From Candidatus Poseidonia sp. (GTDB lineage Archaea > Thermoplasmatota > Poseidoniia > Poseidoniales > Poseidoniaceae): a stretch of DNA of 33,851 nucleotides. The stretch is from the NCBI GenBank assembly GCA_030827475.1, contig JAUREJ010000021.1:1-33851 (forward strand), read 5' to 3'. Below the pieces are notes generated by a model. It searched no databases. It was not told where the DNA came from and saw only the letters and a program-made list of their open reading frames with translations. This document shows positions 1-10,228 of this stretch, one piece after another. The first letter of the stretch is position 1. Every line of letters begins with the position of its first letter. A program made the position numbers and the translations under genes.

Positions 1-202
1 CTTCAAGCACAAAAAACGCCCATTCTTCGATCAGGAACGCCCGAACACCCAAGAGCCCTGAACCAAAGGCCATCATCACCAAGTAAATCGGTTGCTTGCT
101 ATGGAGCACGTTTCTGGTTTCAAGCAAGAAAGCAAGCAAGATGCTCAGCATGCCGATGTAGGCGATGGCTTCGGAAAGAAGACCCTCTGGGGACACGGGC
201 AT
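1..202 (-). CDS. Partial CDS (3' part beyond window), small hydrophobic membrane protein
   Basis: Manual translation of the minus strand from ATG at 202: MPVSPEGLLSEAIAYIGMLSILLAFLLETRNVLHSKQPIYLVMMAFGSGLLGVRAFLIEEWAFFVLE..., open to the window edge. The ATG overlaps the stop of the upstream ORF (TGATG). Confidence 0.6.
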   Translation of the reverse strand, partial: MPVSPEGLLSEAIAYIGMLSILLAFLLETRNVLHSKQPIYLVMMAFGSGLLGVRAFLIEEWAFFVLE

Positions 203-816
203 CACTTCCGCTTGTTGAGCACGATGAAGGCGATGAGGAAAGTGACGAAGGCCACAAGGTCAGGAATGCCGATGCCGCCCGCAGTCCCGCCCAAACCGCT
301 CATGCTGTCGGAGAGTACGGAGTAGGACCATCCGTCGGATTCTCCCACCTTGGTGATGTCCAAGAGGTTGATTCGAGTTTGCTCAGGGCCTCTGCAGGCT
401 CCAATTCCGGTTGAGCACGTGCTTTCGAACAAGGACGAAAACATGCCGAACACGTTGAGGACCACGACGAGCAATCCGCCTCCAGCCACCCATCGCAACG
501 GGCTTCCTTTCGTGGAAGGTACAGGAGGGATCTCAAGATTGGGCTGAGCCATGTTCGGAAGCGGTAGGTTCGGCTCAACATTGACGACCGGAGCGATGAC
601 CTCAACGAGCATGTCGGTCGGAGGGGCTACTTCCGTCACTGAAGCACTGACGGGGACAGAAGCAAGGGCGTCACGCGGCTTTACCGGCTGGACAGCAGTG
701 ATTTTGATGCCGTAGAGGCGATCTGCAAGACTCACGAGGGTCGGGTCATCGGCGATTTCCGACGGGTCCAAATCACCGTCCAACAATTGTTGAAGTCGGT
801 CATGGATGGACGACAT
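202..816 (-). CDS. Hypothetical membrane protein (two predicted TM segments)
   Basis: 204-aa ORF; hydrophobic segments WVAGGGLLVVVLNVFGMF and IPDLVAFVTFLIAFIVLNKRK; overlaps the next minus-strand gene by TGATG. Confidence 0.65.
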   Translation of the reverse strand: MSSIHDRLQQLLDGDLDPSEIADDPTLVSLADRLYGIKITAVQPVKPRDALASVPVSASVTEVAPPTDMLVEVIAPVVNVEPNLPLPNMAQPNLEIPPVPSTKGSPLRWVAGGGLLVVVLNVFGMFSSLFESTCSTGIGACRGPEQTRINLLDITKVGESDGWSYSVLSDSMSGLGGTAGGIGIPDLVAFVTFLIAFIVLNKRK

Positions 817-890
817 GGCAAGCCTCCGTTAGAGGTGCGTGTCCGCTTCCCTTCATGAAGCCTCCTTTGATGAAATTCAAGGAGAATTGG

Positions 891-1532
891 TCACTCTTCT
901 TGCCCACCGTGCCGAGCAAGGAGTTCTTTACTCACCAAACCGTTTCCGCAATGGGGGCACTTGTCGGCTTGACCCAACATCGCCGGGCGTATGGCCAGCA
1001 CAGCAAGACACGTTGGACATGCCGCCAACATTTCCCCGTCCTGGAGGTCGAAGGATGTGAGCGGATTGGTGTTGTGGTAACCCGACCGGTAAACCGGATG
1101 CCAGTGGAACACGGCACGACGGCCCGAGCCCAAGGCAGCCCAACCCATCAAGAACGTGAACACCAAACCGATGAGAGCCCCCGACATCAATGCCTGGAGA
1201 AGGTTGAGAAAGGCAAGGAAAGCGAACATCAGGCTGGCCGTAAACAAAATCGCGACCGAAGGCCAATACGCCCACGGACGACGGTTTCGATACCCGGCGT
1301 AGACCGAATAGGCCAACACCATCGCCGTGACCACGAAGGCGGTTGCAGCCCCGGCAGAGGGAAAGAGCCCGAGGGCACCAAGAGCGGTGTAGGTGAGGTA
1401 GACGACGATGCCCGCGTCAACCAAGACCACAAAGCCGGTCCCACGGTGAACATGGGAGATGGGGTCGCCGGCATAGGATGCTGAAGGTGCTGAACCCGCC
1501 AGAACCATCTCATCGGCACGGTCACGAGACAC
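891..1532 (-). CDS. Multi-pass membrane protein with C-terminal zinc ribbon (start may be at 1508)
   Basis: Several hydrophobic segments, then a CPTC...CPHCG zinc-ribbon signature near the C-terminus. Confidence 0.65.
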   Translation of the reverse strand: MSRDRADEMVLAGSAPSASYAGDPISHVHRGTGFVVLVDAGIVVYLTYTALGALGLFPSAGAATAFVVTAMVLAYSVYAGYRNRRPWAYWPSVAILFTASLMFAFLAFLNLLQALMSGALIGLVFTFLMGWAALGSGRRAVFHWHPVYRSGYHNTNPLTSFDLQDGEMLAACPTCLAVLAIRPAMLGQADKCPHCGNGLVSKELLARHGGQEE

Positions 1533-1624
1533 ATATTTTGCTGATAGCGTTCACTTTTGAACCATTGGTCTGTTCACGAAGAACGAAGCGAAGATGTCTT
1601 GACTTGAGGGGGTGTGGCCGAAAC

Positions 1625-2827
1625 ATGGCGCTTCGGGACACCGATGTCATCCAGACCGGGACAGCGCTCGCTGGGAAGTCCATTCTGCTGGGGGTAGCGG
1701 GAGGCATCGCTGCCGTCGACACCGTCCGCCTCGCCCGTGCTCTCCGTCGGGAAGGAGCCGAACTCACGGTGGTGATGACCCCCTCTGCTCAACGCATCAT
1801 CACCCCTCTTGCCGTTCGTTGGGCTTCACAGGCTGAGGTCATCACCGATTGGGACGGGGATTTGAAAGCCTTGAACCAAGTTGACGGCGTTTTGGTCGCG
1901 CCTGCCACACGAGACGTCCTCGTGAGCCATCTTCACGGGCTCCAGCATGGCCCGTTGATGATGGCCCTCTCCGTAGCCCGGTCCAGGGGGACAGCGACCA
2001 TGTTTATTCCGAGCATGCATGAAGATTTGGCCAATGACCCCGTGACGGAGGACGTGGTCACTGCTCTGCGTCAGGCGGGGAACCTCGTGCTTTGGGGTCC
2101 GCTTGAAGAAAGCAAACGAAAAACGCCCACAGCGGAGGAAATCGTTGCCCGATTCGCTCATGAAATCAATGCAAAGGCGCCTCAACGACGCTCGGTGGTC
2201 CTGACGCTTGGGGCCACACGATCTGCCATCGACGACATTCGGCACATCCAGAACACGAGTTCGGGCGCAACGGGCTGGTCCATCGCAAGCCACCTGTACA
2301 AACACGGCCACGACGTCACATGCGTGGCTGGCATTACCACTGCGCCTCAACCATCTTGGCTTCCGTTGGTCATCAACACGCCATCCCCCGAAGCGATGTT
2401 GAACGAATGCAAAGCCCTCGCAAACGATGCCATTGAGGCGTGGATTCACGTTGCTGCAGTGCTGGATTATGTTGTCGAAACGCCTGCAAAAGGAAAGCTT
2501 GCGAGCGAACAAGGCCCGCTCACGGTCCCGTTGATTGAAAGCCCAAAACACATCGTTGAACTCAAAGGTGTGTGCGAAGGCGCCGTTCGCATTGGATTCA
2601 AACTTGAATCCGGGATTAAACAGACCGATTTGATTCATCGAGCCTTTGCCCAAATTCAACGCGCTGACATGACCGCTGTGATCGCCAATCGCCTCGAAGA
2701 TCTCGTTCGGGATGACAAACCCCGCGGCTACTTGGTGGACCGTCAGGGAGCCCACTTCGTGCTGGAAACCGAACAGGACCTTTGCACGGCCGTTCAAACC
2801 TTGGTTGAACGTGAATCGGGGGCGTGA
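1625..2827 (+). CDS. coaBC: Bifunctional phosphopantothenoylcysteine decarboxylase/phosphopantothenate-cysteine ligase
   Basis: Flavoprotein N-terminus (SILLGVAGGIAAVDTVRLARALRREGAELTVVMTPSA), PSMHEDLANDPVTEDVV, and CoaB-like VVLTLGATRSAIDDIRHIQNTSSGATG. Internal start preferred over the 1478 ORF start. Confidence 0.9.
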   Translation: MALRDTDVIQTGTALAGKSILLGVAGGIAAVDTVRLARALRREGAELTVVMTPSAQRIITPLAVRWASQAEVITDWDGDLKALNQVDGVLVAPATRDVLVSHLHGLQHGPLMMALSVARSRGTATMFIPSMHEDLANDPVTEDVVTALRQAGNLVLWGPLEESKRKTPTAEEIVARFAHEINAKAPQRRSVVLTLGATRSAIDDIRHIQNTSSGATGWSIASHLYKHGHDVTCVAGITTAPQPSWLPLVINTPSPEAMLNECKALANDAIEAWIHVAAVLDYVVETPAKGKLASEQGPLTVPLIESPKHIVELKGVCEGAVRIGFKLESGIKQTDLIHRAFAQIQRADMTAVIANRLEDLVRDDKPRGYLVDRQGAHFVLETEQDLCTAVQTLVERESGA

Positions 2828-2828
2828 G

Positions 2829-3446
2829 ATGCCCAAATTCGCCGTCATGGGCCACCGAGCCATGGCCAAAGGAAAACTGCCGCTCAATGACCTCGCAGGA
2901 GGTGCGGGTCGAATGGACGTGCTCATTCGAGCAACGATGGCGGCGCTCCTAACCAGCCACGGCTTGCGAACCGACACCGTCGTCGTGTTGCATTTGTTGG
3001 GGGGCCCAGGTCCACCACGGCGCATCAAATTCGACGGGGCGAACCTCAAAGGCCTTCATGCAGATGAGCGTTCTATAGCCGGGACCATCGCCAAAATCAT
3101 CGCCATTCCTCTACCACCAATCGGTCGCTGGGACGAAGTGACGGCCGGGCTCAGCCACAGCGGAGGGAATCTGAGCACGACCTTGCGGGAATGGACCGAT
3201 TCCACGGTCGTTGTGCTGGACGCTCAGGCGCCACGCCTTTGGTCAGAGGGGGCCGCTCTCCCACAAAAAGGGGAAAAGAAAACCTGCGACCTTGCTTTTG
3301 TCCTCAGCGACGATCAACCGTTGGATTCAACCGAGACTACAGGCCAGGTGAAACGCTCGCTCGGTGATGTTTGGCTCCAGGGCCATATGGCCGTTGGCGT
3401 TGTTCACTTCCTTCTCGATGAAGGGGTTGAACTCAACCTCAAATGA
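2829..3446 (+). CDS. trmY: tRNA (pseudouridine(54)-N(1))-methyltransferase TrmY (DUF358)
   Basis: FAVMGHRAMAKGKLPLNDLAGGAGRMDVLIRATMAALLTSHGLR...LLGGPGPPRRIKFDGANLKGLHADERS matches the TrmY family pattern; begins 1 nt after the coaBC stop. Confidence 0.85.
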   Translation: MPKFAVMGHRAMAKGKLPLNDLAGGAGRMDVLIRATMAALLTSHGLRTDTVVVLHLLGGPGPPRRIKFDGANLKGLHADERSIAGTIAKIIAIPLPPIGRWDEVTAGLSHSGGNLSTTLREWTDSTVVVLDAQAPRLWSEGAALPQKGEKKTCDLAFVLSDDQPLDSTETTGQVKRSLGDVWLQGHMAVGVVHFLLDEGVELNLK

Positions 3447-4419
3447 GCCAAGATGGCCAACCCTCCACCGTCGCATCCAGACCGTAGGCCAGCAGATCTT
3501 CATCCAAGGCAAACGGATGGCTTTGGGGCCAAACCGAGAGCGGTGAAAGACTGGCTTTCCCTTCTTCCACCGCATCGCAATCACCCAGCAGGACGGGTGA
3601 GTGGTCGACGGATGCGGCCCCGATGGTGAACGTGGCCGTTTCAGAGCCATCATCACCATCAAATCGCACCGCATTCCGGTACCAACGAACACCGAGTCGC
3701 GTGCAAGCCCAGTCTCCGTCCCATTGTGGAGGAGTGTTCAGGTTCAACATGAGATCCCCGTTGGAAAAGGCCTGCATGAGCGCCTTGGATGGTGAGGAAA
3801 GCCAACGGGCGTCGTTGTTGGGTGTCGGCCACGCCGTGAAGTAGCCCGTATCCATTTGACCGTGAGGGCGGCCGAGGTTTGCAGCAACCAACGGGAGCCG
3901 TTCACATATGCGACGAACAACTTCAACCGTTGCAGCAACGGCGGCCTCCATGCCATCGGGGTCGAAGGATGTATAGGACGAAGCCAATGCAGGGACGCCG
4001 TAGAGGCCTGCTTCACGTGCCGCCCCCATGGTACCGCTGTGGTAGGCATCCTGAGAGAGATTTGGGCCCAGATTCACGCCGGAAACGACCAGTTGTGGGA
4101 CAACACCTGGGACAAGGCGCTGGAGTCCGCCATCAAGGGCGACGATCATCGTGTCGCAAGGTGTTCCGTCGAGTTCAAACAGATGAACCGGACAAGCATG
4201 CGGATCAAGCCCCCACGAGTCGACCAAATCTGAACGGGACCGAAACGGCATCGGTTTCATCAAATTGATGCGCATGCCAGTTGCTGAATGGTTTGAACTG
4301 GGTGCAAGGACGGCGAGCGGGAACCCGGCTGCATGCAGGGCTTGAACCATCAGCTGAAATCCGACCGCTTCGATGCCATCGTCGTTGGTCAGCAAGAGCC
4401 ATCCGCGTCGCTCGTCCAT
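3439..4419 (-). CDS. surE: 5'/3'-nucleotidase SurE
   Basis: LLLTNDDGIEAVG, APSSNHSATG, SGVNLGPNLSQDAYHSGTMGAAREA motifs. Converges with trmY, 8-bp overlap. Confidence 0.9.
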   Translation of the reverse strand: MDERRGWLLLTNDDGIEAVGFQLMVQALHAAGFPLAVLAPSSNHSATGMRINLMKPMPFRSRSDLVDSWGLDPHACPVHLFELDGTPCDTMIVALDGGLQRLVPGVVPQLVVSGVNLGPNLSQDAYHSGTMGAAREAGLYGVPALASSYTSFDPDGMEAAVAATVEVVRRICERLPLVAANLGRPHGQMDTGYFTAWPTPNNDARWLSSPSKALMQAFSNGDLMLNLNTPPQWDGDWACTRLGVRWYRNAVRFDGDDGSETATFTIGAASVDHSPVLLGDCDAVEEGKASLSPLSVWPQSHPFALDEDLLAYGLDATVEGWPSWLI

Positions 4420-4437
4420 GGTTTCACCGGAAAACCC

Positions 4438-5418
4438 TCAAACCGGTGTGCTATCATTGTTCGCTTCAACCAACGTTGCTTGTTCGGCAGCCACGACCAC
4501 CGTGATGAGGCCGGTCAACAAGACTGCACCCCCGACCCATGTCCACTGACCGGGGACCCCGGCGTCGAAAAAGAGCCATCCAATCAAGGAACCAAGCACC
4601 GGTTCAAGGGTGACCGAAACCGAAACCACGAGGGGCGAGATGTAGCGCAGGCACGTGTTGAGGCCGGTGTGACCCAGAAAGCCCGCCACGCAGGCAAGCA
4701 ACAGGAACCAGCCAAAGTACGCCGGTTCGGTCCATCCAAAGGACCCGAACTTCCCAAAGTCATCCTCCATCAACATCGAAGCGGGAAGCAAGAGCACCGA
4801 GGCGATGAAGGTGACCGGAAATGCGTAGAGGAATATCGGCATCCATGTCCGAAGAACACGACCAACCACAATGTAGCCCACAACAAAAACAGCTCCCGTA
4901 AAGGCGAAGGCATCACCAATCACCGTCACCGTCTGGTCCCCTTGTGCTGAACCAGCATCCAAAAGGGTCATGCCCGCTCCGGTAAAGCAAATCAGCGCCC
5001 CCACCGATTCCTTGCGTTGGGGAGCCCGAACGGCTGCGACAAAAGGAGCGAACATAAGCATCCCAACCACGATCACGAGGGGGTGAGCCGTGACAAAGAG
5101 CAGCGAATGCGTGAGCGTCGTCATGTCAAGACTGGCCACCCACGTTCCAAAATGGGCTGCGAGGGCAACACCGCTCGCAAACAAAAGTGCCCATGTTCGC
5201 CGCTCACGATAACCTGCTCTTGTGGCGTCGTCCATCGAAGACCATTGCCGATAGAAAAACGGGAACAGGACGAGAGAGGTCAACTGCAAGCGCCACGATG
5301 CACGAAGAAGCGGTGGAACGGCATCGACATGTTGGAACAGAGCGCCTGCACTGGAAACACCCACAACGGCAGCAGCGAGCAATCCCCAAACCCAACGAGG
5401 TGTTTGGGCAGTCATCAT
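4438..5418 (-). CDS. EamA/DMT-family transporter
   Basis: About 10 TM segments, two-repeat EamA pattern (SAGALFQHVDAVPPLLRASWRLQLTSLVLFPF; CLRYISPLVVSVSVTLEPVLGSLIGWLFF). Confidence 0.85.
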   Translation of the reverse strand: MMTAQTPRWVWGLLAAAVVGVSSAGALFQHVDAVPPLLRASWRLQLTSLVLFPFFYRQWSSMDDATRAGYRERRTWALLFASGVALAAHFGTWVASLDMTTLTHSLLFVTAHPLVIVVGMLMFAPFVAAVRAPQRKESVGALICFTGAGMTLLDAGSAQGDQTVTVIGDAFAFTGAVFVVGYIVVGRVLRTWMPIFLYAFPVTFIASVLLLPASMLMEDDFGKFGSFGWTEPAYFGWFLLLACVAGFLGHTGLNTCLRYISPLVVSVSVTLEPVLGSLIGWLFFDAGVPGQWTWVGGAVLLTGLITVVVAAEQATLVEANNDSTPV

Positions 5419-5429
5419 TCAGCCCACGC

Positions 5430-7820
5430 TCAAGCCTTGGAGGAGGCTTCACCGCCAATCACGCCGGCCCGCTTGAACAGGTAGTAAATCGCTGCTCCCA
5501 CGGCGACGTTGATCAAAATCAGGCCAGCCATCCGAATGCCGTACCAGGCTTTGGAATCGGGGAAGTTTTCAACGCCCATGACGGTGCGTCCCGCTCCTGT
5601 GTCATCGTACCAGATCGAATCAATAAACGAGAGGATGCTGGATTCGGTGCCAAAGAAGGCCTCGCCCGTGAGCAAACCCGCCGCGACCATGAAGGTGCTA
5701 AGCAGGATGAGCGCCCGTTGTTTTTCAGCAACCGTTGTCCCTTCGCTTTCCTTGAGAGCGTCGATTCTTGGCTGCAACTTCTTGTCCTCCCATCGGTCCC
5801 TGGCGACACCGCCGATGAGCATGGGGAGAGTGTGAGGGACGTCAAGGTACATCCCCAGGCCAAAGGAGGTGCCCATGCCGGTGGCCCATTCGACGAACAT
5901 GCCGAGCAAGAAGCCCAAGGCGAGCAACGTCAGGTCTCCTTGCCCCTCAGCGAAGATCACCGAGAAGGTTGCAAAGGCGTTCGCTTGTGGTGCAATGAGT
6001 TGAATGCGACCTTCGGCAAGTTGGATGGAGAGGAAGATAGCAACACCGGCTCCGATGATGGCTCCTGGCACCACACCCATGATGTTCCCCTTGGAAATGT
6101 GGTAGGGACGGTTTCCGATGTAGAGGCTGTTCTTGTAATCACCAATGACCGTACCGGACATGGATATGGCCGAACCAAACACCGTGGTTCCGACCAAACC
6201 GAGCAGAACGGCATCCTGCGTAGAGAGGTCAAGCAGGTCCTGAGCGTTGAGGAAAACGCCGAGAAGCATGAGCAGGACGATGAACGATGTGCCGGACACG
6301 GGTTCAATACCGGTTTCACCCATCACACGAACGGCAATAGCGCCGAGCATGAACGTGGTGAGAATGAGCACAATAGCGAACACAAGGGCTGCGAGGGGCG
6401 AGAAACCACCAACGGTGAAGATCAGGATCATCGCAAAGAACGTCACGCCCATGAAGATGGGGATGTGTTTGAGGGGCCACTCATACCAGCCTTTGCCCTC
6501 CATGTATTCTTGACTCCCGTCACCCTTGAACGCCGAGCCGATGTCCGAGAAGATGTTGGCAAAGGTTCTCCACATTTTGGCCAATCCGAACATCCCACCA
6601 CCAACAATGGCACCGATGGCGATCGTTCGCACGGTCTTTGCGAAAGCGATCATCTGCAGCGGCGCAGAACCACCGCTTGCGTAATCCTGAATGGGGATGT
6701 TGGCTTGCTGCGTGGCATCATAGATGGGCACGTTCATGAAAACTGCAAGCGGGACGAGGAAGAACCAGCCAACGATGGTGCCCAAATTCACCAAAAAGGC
6801 GACCCGGGTTTTCATGAACCAACCGATGGCAAACATCGAGGGTGTCAACGCTACGCCGACATAGGTGTAAGCGAAGGGATTCCAAGCCGTTTCTTCCGAC
6901 CAGTGCGTTTGCTTCAAGGAGATGCCGTCAACAGTACCGGAGGGTTGGTGAATTTTCCCGTGTGAGTAAAAACTCGCAAGCCCAATGTCTCCGTAGTGGA
7001 CCGTTTCGGCAATGTAATCCAAAAGGGCGACCTTTCGGTCGTTCAACCAAATGAGTGGGTATTCGATGAGGAACAAGCCGACCATGGTCACCACGGTCCA
7101 GACTCCAATGGTCTTCAACGAATCACGAGCATGTTCCACGGCACCGGTGCTGACGTCCGAGGAGATGTCAAGCATCTTCAGCGTGGCTTCGAAACCGGGA
7201 AGGGGGAGCGGGTCTTCAACGAGCCATACCCTCCGGAAGATAATGAAATACATCACGCCCAAAAATCCAGCAAACATCGAGGCGACGATGCCGATGAAGG
7301 CCAAGGTGAAGGCCTCACCGTCTTCCAACGTGACCAGCGGTCCGTCCGCTAAGGCGTACGCCGGTTGACTGGCGAGAAGGAAAATGGCGGGGAAGGTGAA
7401 GATGAAACCCGTTGAGGCATGGGTCGCCCCGGTGGTTGCCGACGTGGCAATGTTGACCTCGGAAGGCGACCACTTGAGCGCCATGCCAAGCAAGTATGCG
7501 ATGTACCACGCTGCTGAGATGGCGAGGCCGAGTTTGAGACCGATGTAGGCGGTCACGCCGGAAAAGACGGCCCCGATCCCAATCCCGATGAGAACTTTAG
7601 GGGTGTTCCAGTGGGACACCTCAAAGGATTCCTGGAGATTCTTTTCTTCCAAGTATTGTTCCAGAACCCCTGTGTTGAGGTTGTTGTACATCTCGTCGTC
7701 AAGCCACGTCAAGGTCCCGGCCTCGATGGCCTTCAGACCTTCGGGGGTCACCGGCTGGCGGTAGGCCGATTTTGTCACGGTTTTTCCTTTGGATTCTTGA
7801 CCGCTCGCCACATCAACCAC
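5430..7820 (-). CDS. OPT-family oligopeptide transporter
   Basis: 796-aa polytopic protein; GVTAYIGLKLGLAISAAW, ATSATTGATHASTGFIFTFPAIFLL and MGETGIEPVSG are OPT-like. Confidence 0.85.
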   Translation of the reverse strand: MVDVASGQESKGKTVTKSAYRQPVTPEGLKAIEAGTLTWLDDEMYNNLNTGVLEQYLEEKNLQESFEVSHWNTPKVLIGIGIGAVFSGVTAYIGLKLGLAISAAWYIAYLLGMALKWSPSEVNIATSATTGATHASTGFIFTFPAIFLLASQPAYALADGPLVTLEDGEAFTLAFIGIVASMFAGFLGVMYFIIFRRVWLVEDPLPLPGFEATLKMLDISSDVSTGAVEHARDSLKTIGVWTVVTMVGLFLIEYPLIWLNDRKVALLDYIAETVHYGDIGLASFYSHGKIHQPSGTVDGISLKQTHWSEETAWNPFAYTYVGVALTPSMFAIGWFMKTRVAFLVNLGTIVGWFFLVPLAVFMNVPIYDATQQANIPIQDYASGGSAPLQMIAFAKTVRTIAIGAIVGGGMFGLAKMWRTFANIFSDIGSAFKGDGSQEYMEGKGWYEWPLKHIPIFMGVTFFAMILIFTVGGFSPLAALVFAIVLILTTFMLGAIAVRVMGETGIEPVSGTSFIVLLMLLGVFLNAQDLLDLSTQDAVLLGLVGTTVFGSAISMSGTVIGDYKNSLYIGNRPYHISKGNIMGVVPGAIIGAGVAIFLSIQLAEGRIQLIAPQANAFATFSVIFAEGQGDLTLLALGFLLGMFVEWATGMGTSFGLGMYLDVPHTLPMLIGGVARDRWEDKKLQPRIDALKESEGTTVAEKQRALILLSTFMVAAGLLTGEAFFGTESSILSFIDSIWYDDTGAGRTVMGVENFPDSKAWYGIRMAGLILINVAVGAAIYYLFKRAGVIGGEASSKA

Positions 7821-7898
7821 CCGCGACGCCTCAGCGTCCGTTCACCGGGTTGGAGCGGCACTTCATGACCGTTGCGATGCAATTGCACCGTCCAAGGC

Positions 7899-9689
7899 TC
7901 ACTCTTGGACACCGTCGCCGGCACGGTTACGGGCGTCTTCTGCACGGGCAACCGCAATTCCGTCTTCCACATCCACCTTGCGCAACAACAGAGCGCCAGC
8001 AACGATGAGCAATGAAATCGCGAAAATGCCAACACGGGAATCAAACCACACCGTCATGACCGAATAGATCAGCGGACCCAGCAAAGCAGCGACTTTACCA
8101 AAGAAGCCAAAGAACCCGAAGAATTCAGCAGAGCGCGTTTCGGGAACCATTTGACCAAACATGGAGCGAGCAAGCCCCTGCGAGCCACCGAGAAGTGCAC
8201 CACCGAAAACACCGAGCAACAGGAACTGGTAGAAGACCGACATCTGGAGAGGACCCCAAACCAAATCTCGGGCTGTGCTTGGAATGAAGTCCAACTTACC
8301 GTCGCCGAGGCTGGTGGGGTGGTTTTCTCCCAAGCCAACTTCACCCGCCAGATCGCCACCTTCCACGCTGTAGCCAAATCGAGATTCCACCATGGAGTCC
8401 TGAAGGTTTGTGAGGGTTTCAATTGTGAGAGTTACGGGTTTTCCAACGGCGTTGCCGTCATCGTCAAACGCCCATTCGACCGCAAAGCCAAGTTTGTAGG
8501 CCTCGTTTTGCCTGACCGGCAAGATGTCCATGTATTCCTTAGCCCAATCCTGTTCATCATCACCGGGCAAGGCAGCGAGGTTGTTCACGCCTTCACGAGC
8601 CGTGACCACGTAGGTGCCTTCATCCGCATCCCAAGTGTATTGGATGTCGTATTCATCGTGATTTTCCAATTCCAAAGGTGCAAAGGAGAGGGCGCCAACA
8701 ATGACGAAGCACCAGCACACCAACGAGAACTGCAGGGCCTTTTTCGTACCCCACTTATCGGCGAGCTTCGTGAAACCAATCGCAGCTGGTGCAGCGACGA
8801 ATTGAATGATGAGGATGGTCAAAATCAAGCCCGTCGTGGTCAGGCCGAGGACCACGATACCGAAGACACCTGCTAGCGCTGTCACAGAATTGATGCCGTC
8901 AATGAAACAGAAATACGCCAGCATGTAGAAGAAAAGGGTACGAAAACTCTTGATGTCCGAAAGCGTTGCTTTGACTTCGCTAAGCGCCATCTTCGTCGAT
9001 GGGACAAGCCCCATCGGTTCCATTTGGTTTTCAATGTGCGGCTCGGGGACCATCCTGAAGGTCATTTGAGCAAAGCCGAGCCACCACAATCCGGAGGTTG
9101 CCATGGCAAACGGAATGACCCAAGTCCCTTCGAGCGTCAACACCATGGCGAGGTGCACGACGAGAAGCAGGCCACCTCCGAGGTAGCCTGCAGCGAAGGC
9201 TTTGTTGGAGATTGCGTCCATTTCGGACTCATCACCCATGTGGGGGAGCAGGGCATTGTAAAACACACCCGCTCCGTTAAGGCCCACATTCGCAAGCATG
9301 AACATCACCAAGGCCCAAATCCAACCCATCGAAACGCCGAGGTACGGGGAGAGCGCCAACAAGACACACGAGATTGAACCCACAAGGGTCAGAATTCTCA
9401 ACCACCAGAGTTTGATCATTCTTCGGTCGGCAATCACGCCAAGGGAGGGTGCGCAGATGGCGACCAAAAGCGCTCCGATCATGACGGCGAAAGAAAATGT
9501 TGCATCGGCCGTCCATTCACGGCCGAGGAATTCGCCCGAAATGCCGTTAGCCTCTGCGAACAAATAGGCAAACCACGCGGGAAAAATTGCGGTCGTCACG
9601 GATGTTTCAAACGCACTTTTCCCCCAATCGTAGGCACAGTAGCCTCGAACGCGTTGGTCTTTGCTCGTTTCAGCAGCGGTTGCTTCCAT
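7899..9689 (-). CDS. MFS transporter, UMF1/Atg22-like family
   Basis: VRGYCAYDWGKSAFETSVTTAIFPAWFAYLF N-terminus and ~12 TM pattern; carries a long polar insertion (see findings). Confidence 0.8.
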   Translation of the reverse strand: MEATAAETSKDQRVRGYCAYDWGKSAFETSVTTAIFPAWFAYLFAEANGISGEFLGREWTADATFSFAVMIGALLVAICAPSLGVIADRRMIKLWWLRILTLVGSISCVLLALSPYLGVSMGWIWALVMFMLANVGLNGAGVFYNALLPHMGDESEMDAISNKAFAAGYLGGGLLLVVHLAMVLTLEGTWVIPFAMATSGLWWLGFAQMTFRMVPEPHIENQMEPMGLVPSTKMALSEVKATLSDIKSFRTLFFYMLAYFCFIDGINSVTALAGVFGIVVLGLTTTGLILTILIIQFVAAPAAIGFTKLADKWGTKKALQFSLVCWCFVIVGALSFAPLELENHDEYDIQYTWDADEGTYVVTAREGVNNLAALPGDDEQDWAKEYMDILPVRQNEAYKLGFAVEWAFDDDGNAVGKPVTLTIETLTNLQDSMVESRFGYSVEGGDLAGEVGLGENHPTSLGDGKLDFIPSTARDLVWGPLQMSVFYQFLLLGVFGGALLGGSQGLARSMFGQMVPETRSAEFFGFFGFFGKVAALLGPLIYSVMTVWFDSRVGIFAISLLIVAGALLLRKVDVEDGIAVARAEDARNRAGDGVQE

Positions 9690-9776
9690 GTTGAACGGAG
9701 CGTTCGTTCACCTTATGAAGACATACCCGCCACAAGGAACAGATGTGCACGAATGTACTGAAGATTGATTTCGCCA

Positions 9777-10163
9777 TCAGTGGTCACGAATAATCTTGTA
9801 TCGACCGAGCGCTTCCATCCACATGATCTCTTTACCAGCCTCAATGTTCATATCGGCTTCCAAGGGTAGAATCATCATGGAGTGATCTCGCATGTTCATG
9901 GCGTGGACTTCGGCACCCTCAATGTGCGTCACCATGGCCGTTCCCTTCTCGATCATCGGGACGTTGATGGTGTCGGTGACGGTACCAACGTGAGAGATTT
10001 TTTTGTCGTTAAAGATGTTGATGAGTTCAAGACGAGCTTTTGCTGAACCGTGCTTTCCGGGCTTGGATTTTGAAATGCTCAAAATCTTGTACGCTTCGTC
10101 TTCAACAACACAAAATCGTCCAACTTTTAACGTTCGAATTTCAACACGGTCGGTACCCGGCAT
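9777..10163 (-). CDS. Translation initiation factor aIF5A
   Basis: 128 aa; KPGKHGSAKARLELINIFNDKK contains the hypusination-site loop. Confidence 0.95.
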   Translation of the reverse strand: MPGTDRVEIRTLKVGRFCVVEDEAYKILSISKSKPGKHGSAKARLELINIFNDKKISHVGTVTDTINVPMIEKGTAMVTHIEGAEVHAMNMRDHSMMILPLEADMNIEAGKEIMWMEALGRYKIIRDH

Positions 10164-10228
10164 GGTTCTCCCTCAGCGGGGCCTCGGAGTGTTGGCTTAT
10201 CACCCTTCGGGCGCCGACCGATTAGAAC

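Noticed and set aside
1826-3049. 407-aa minus-strand ORF
   Set aside because: Antisense to coaBC and trmY, both with strong family motifs.
5187-6965. 592-aa plus-strand ORF
   Set aside because: Antisense to the well-supported OPT and EamA transporter genes; composition (H/E/G/R-rich, no family motif) is typical of a mirror ORF in GC-rich DNA.
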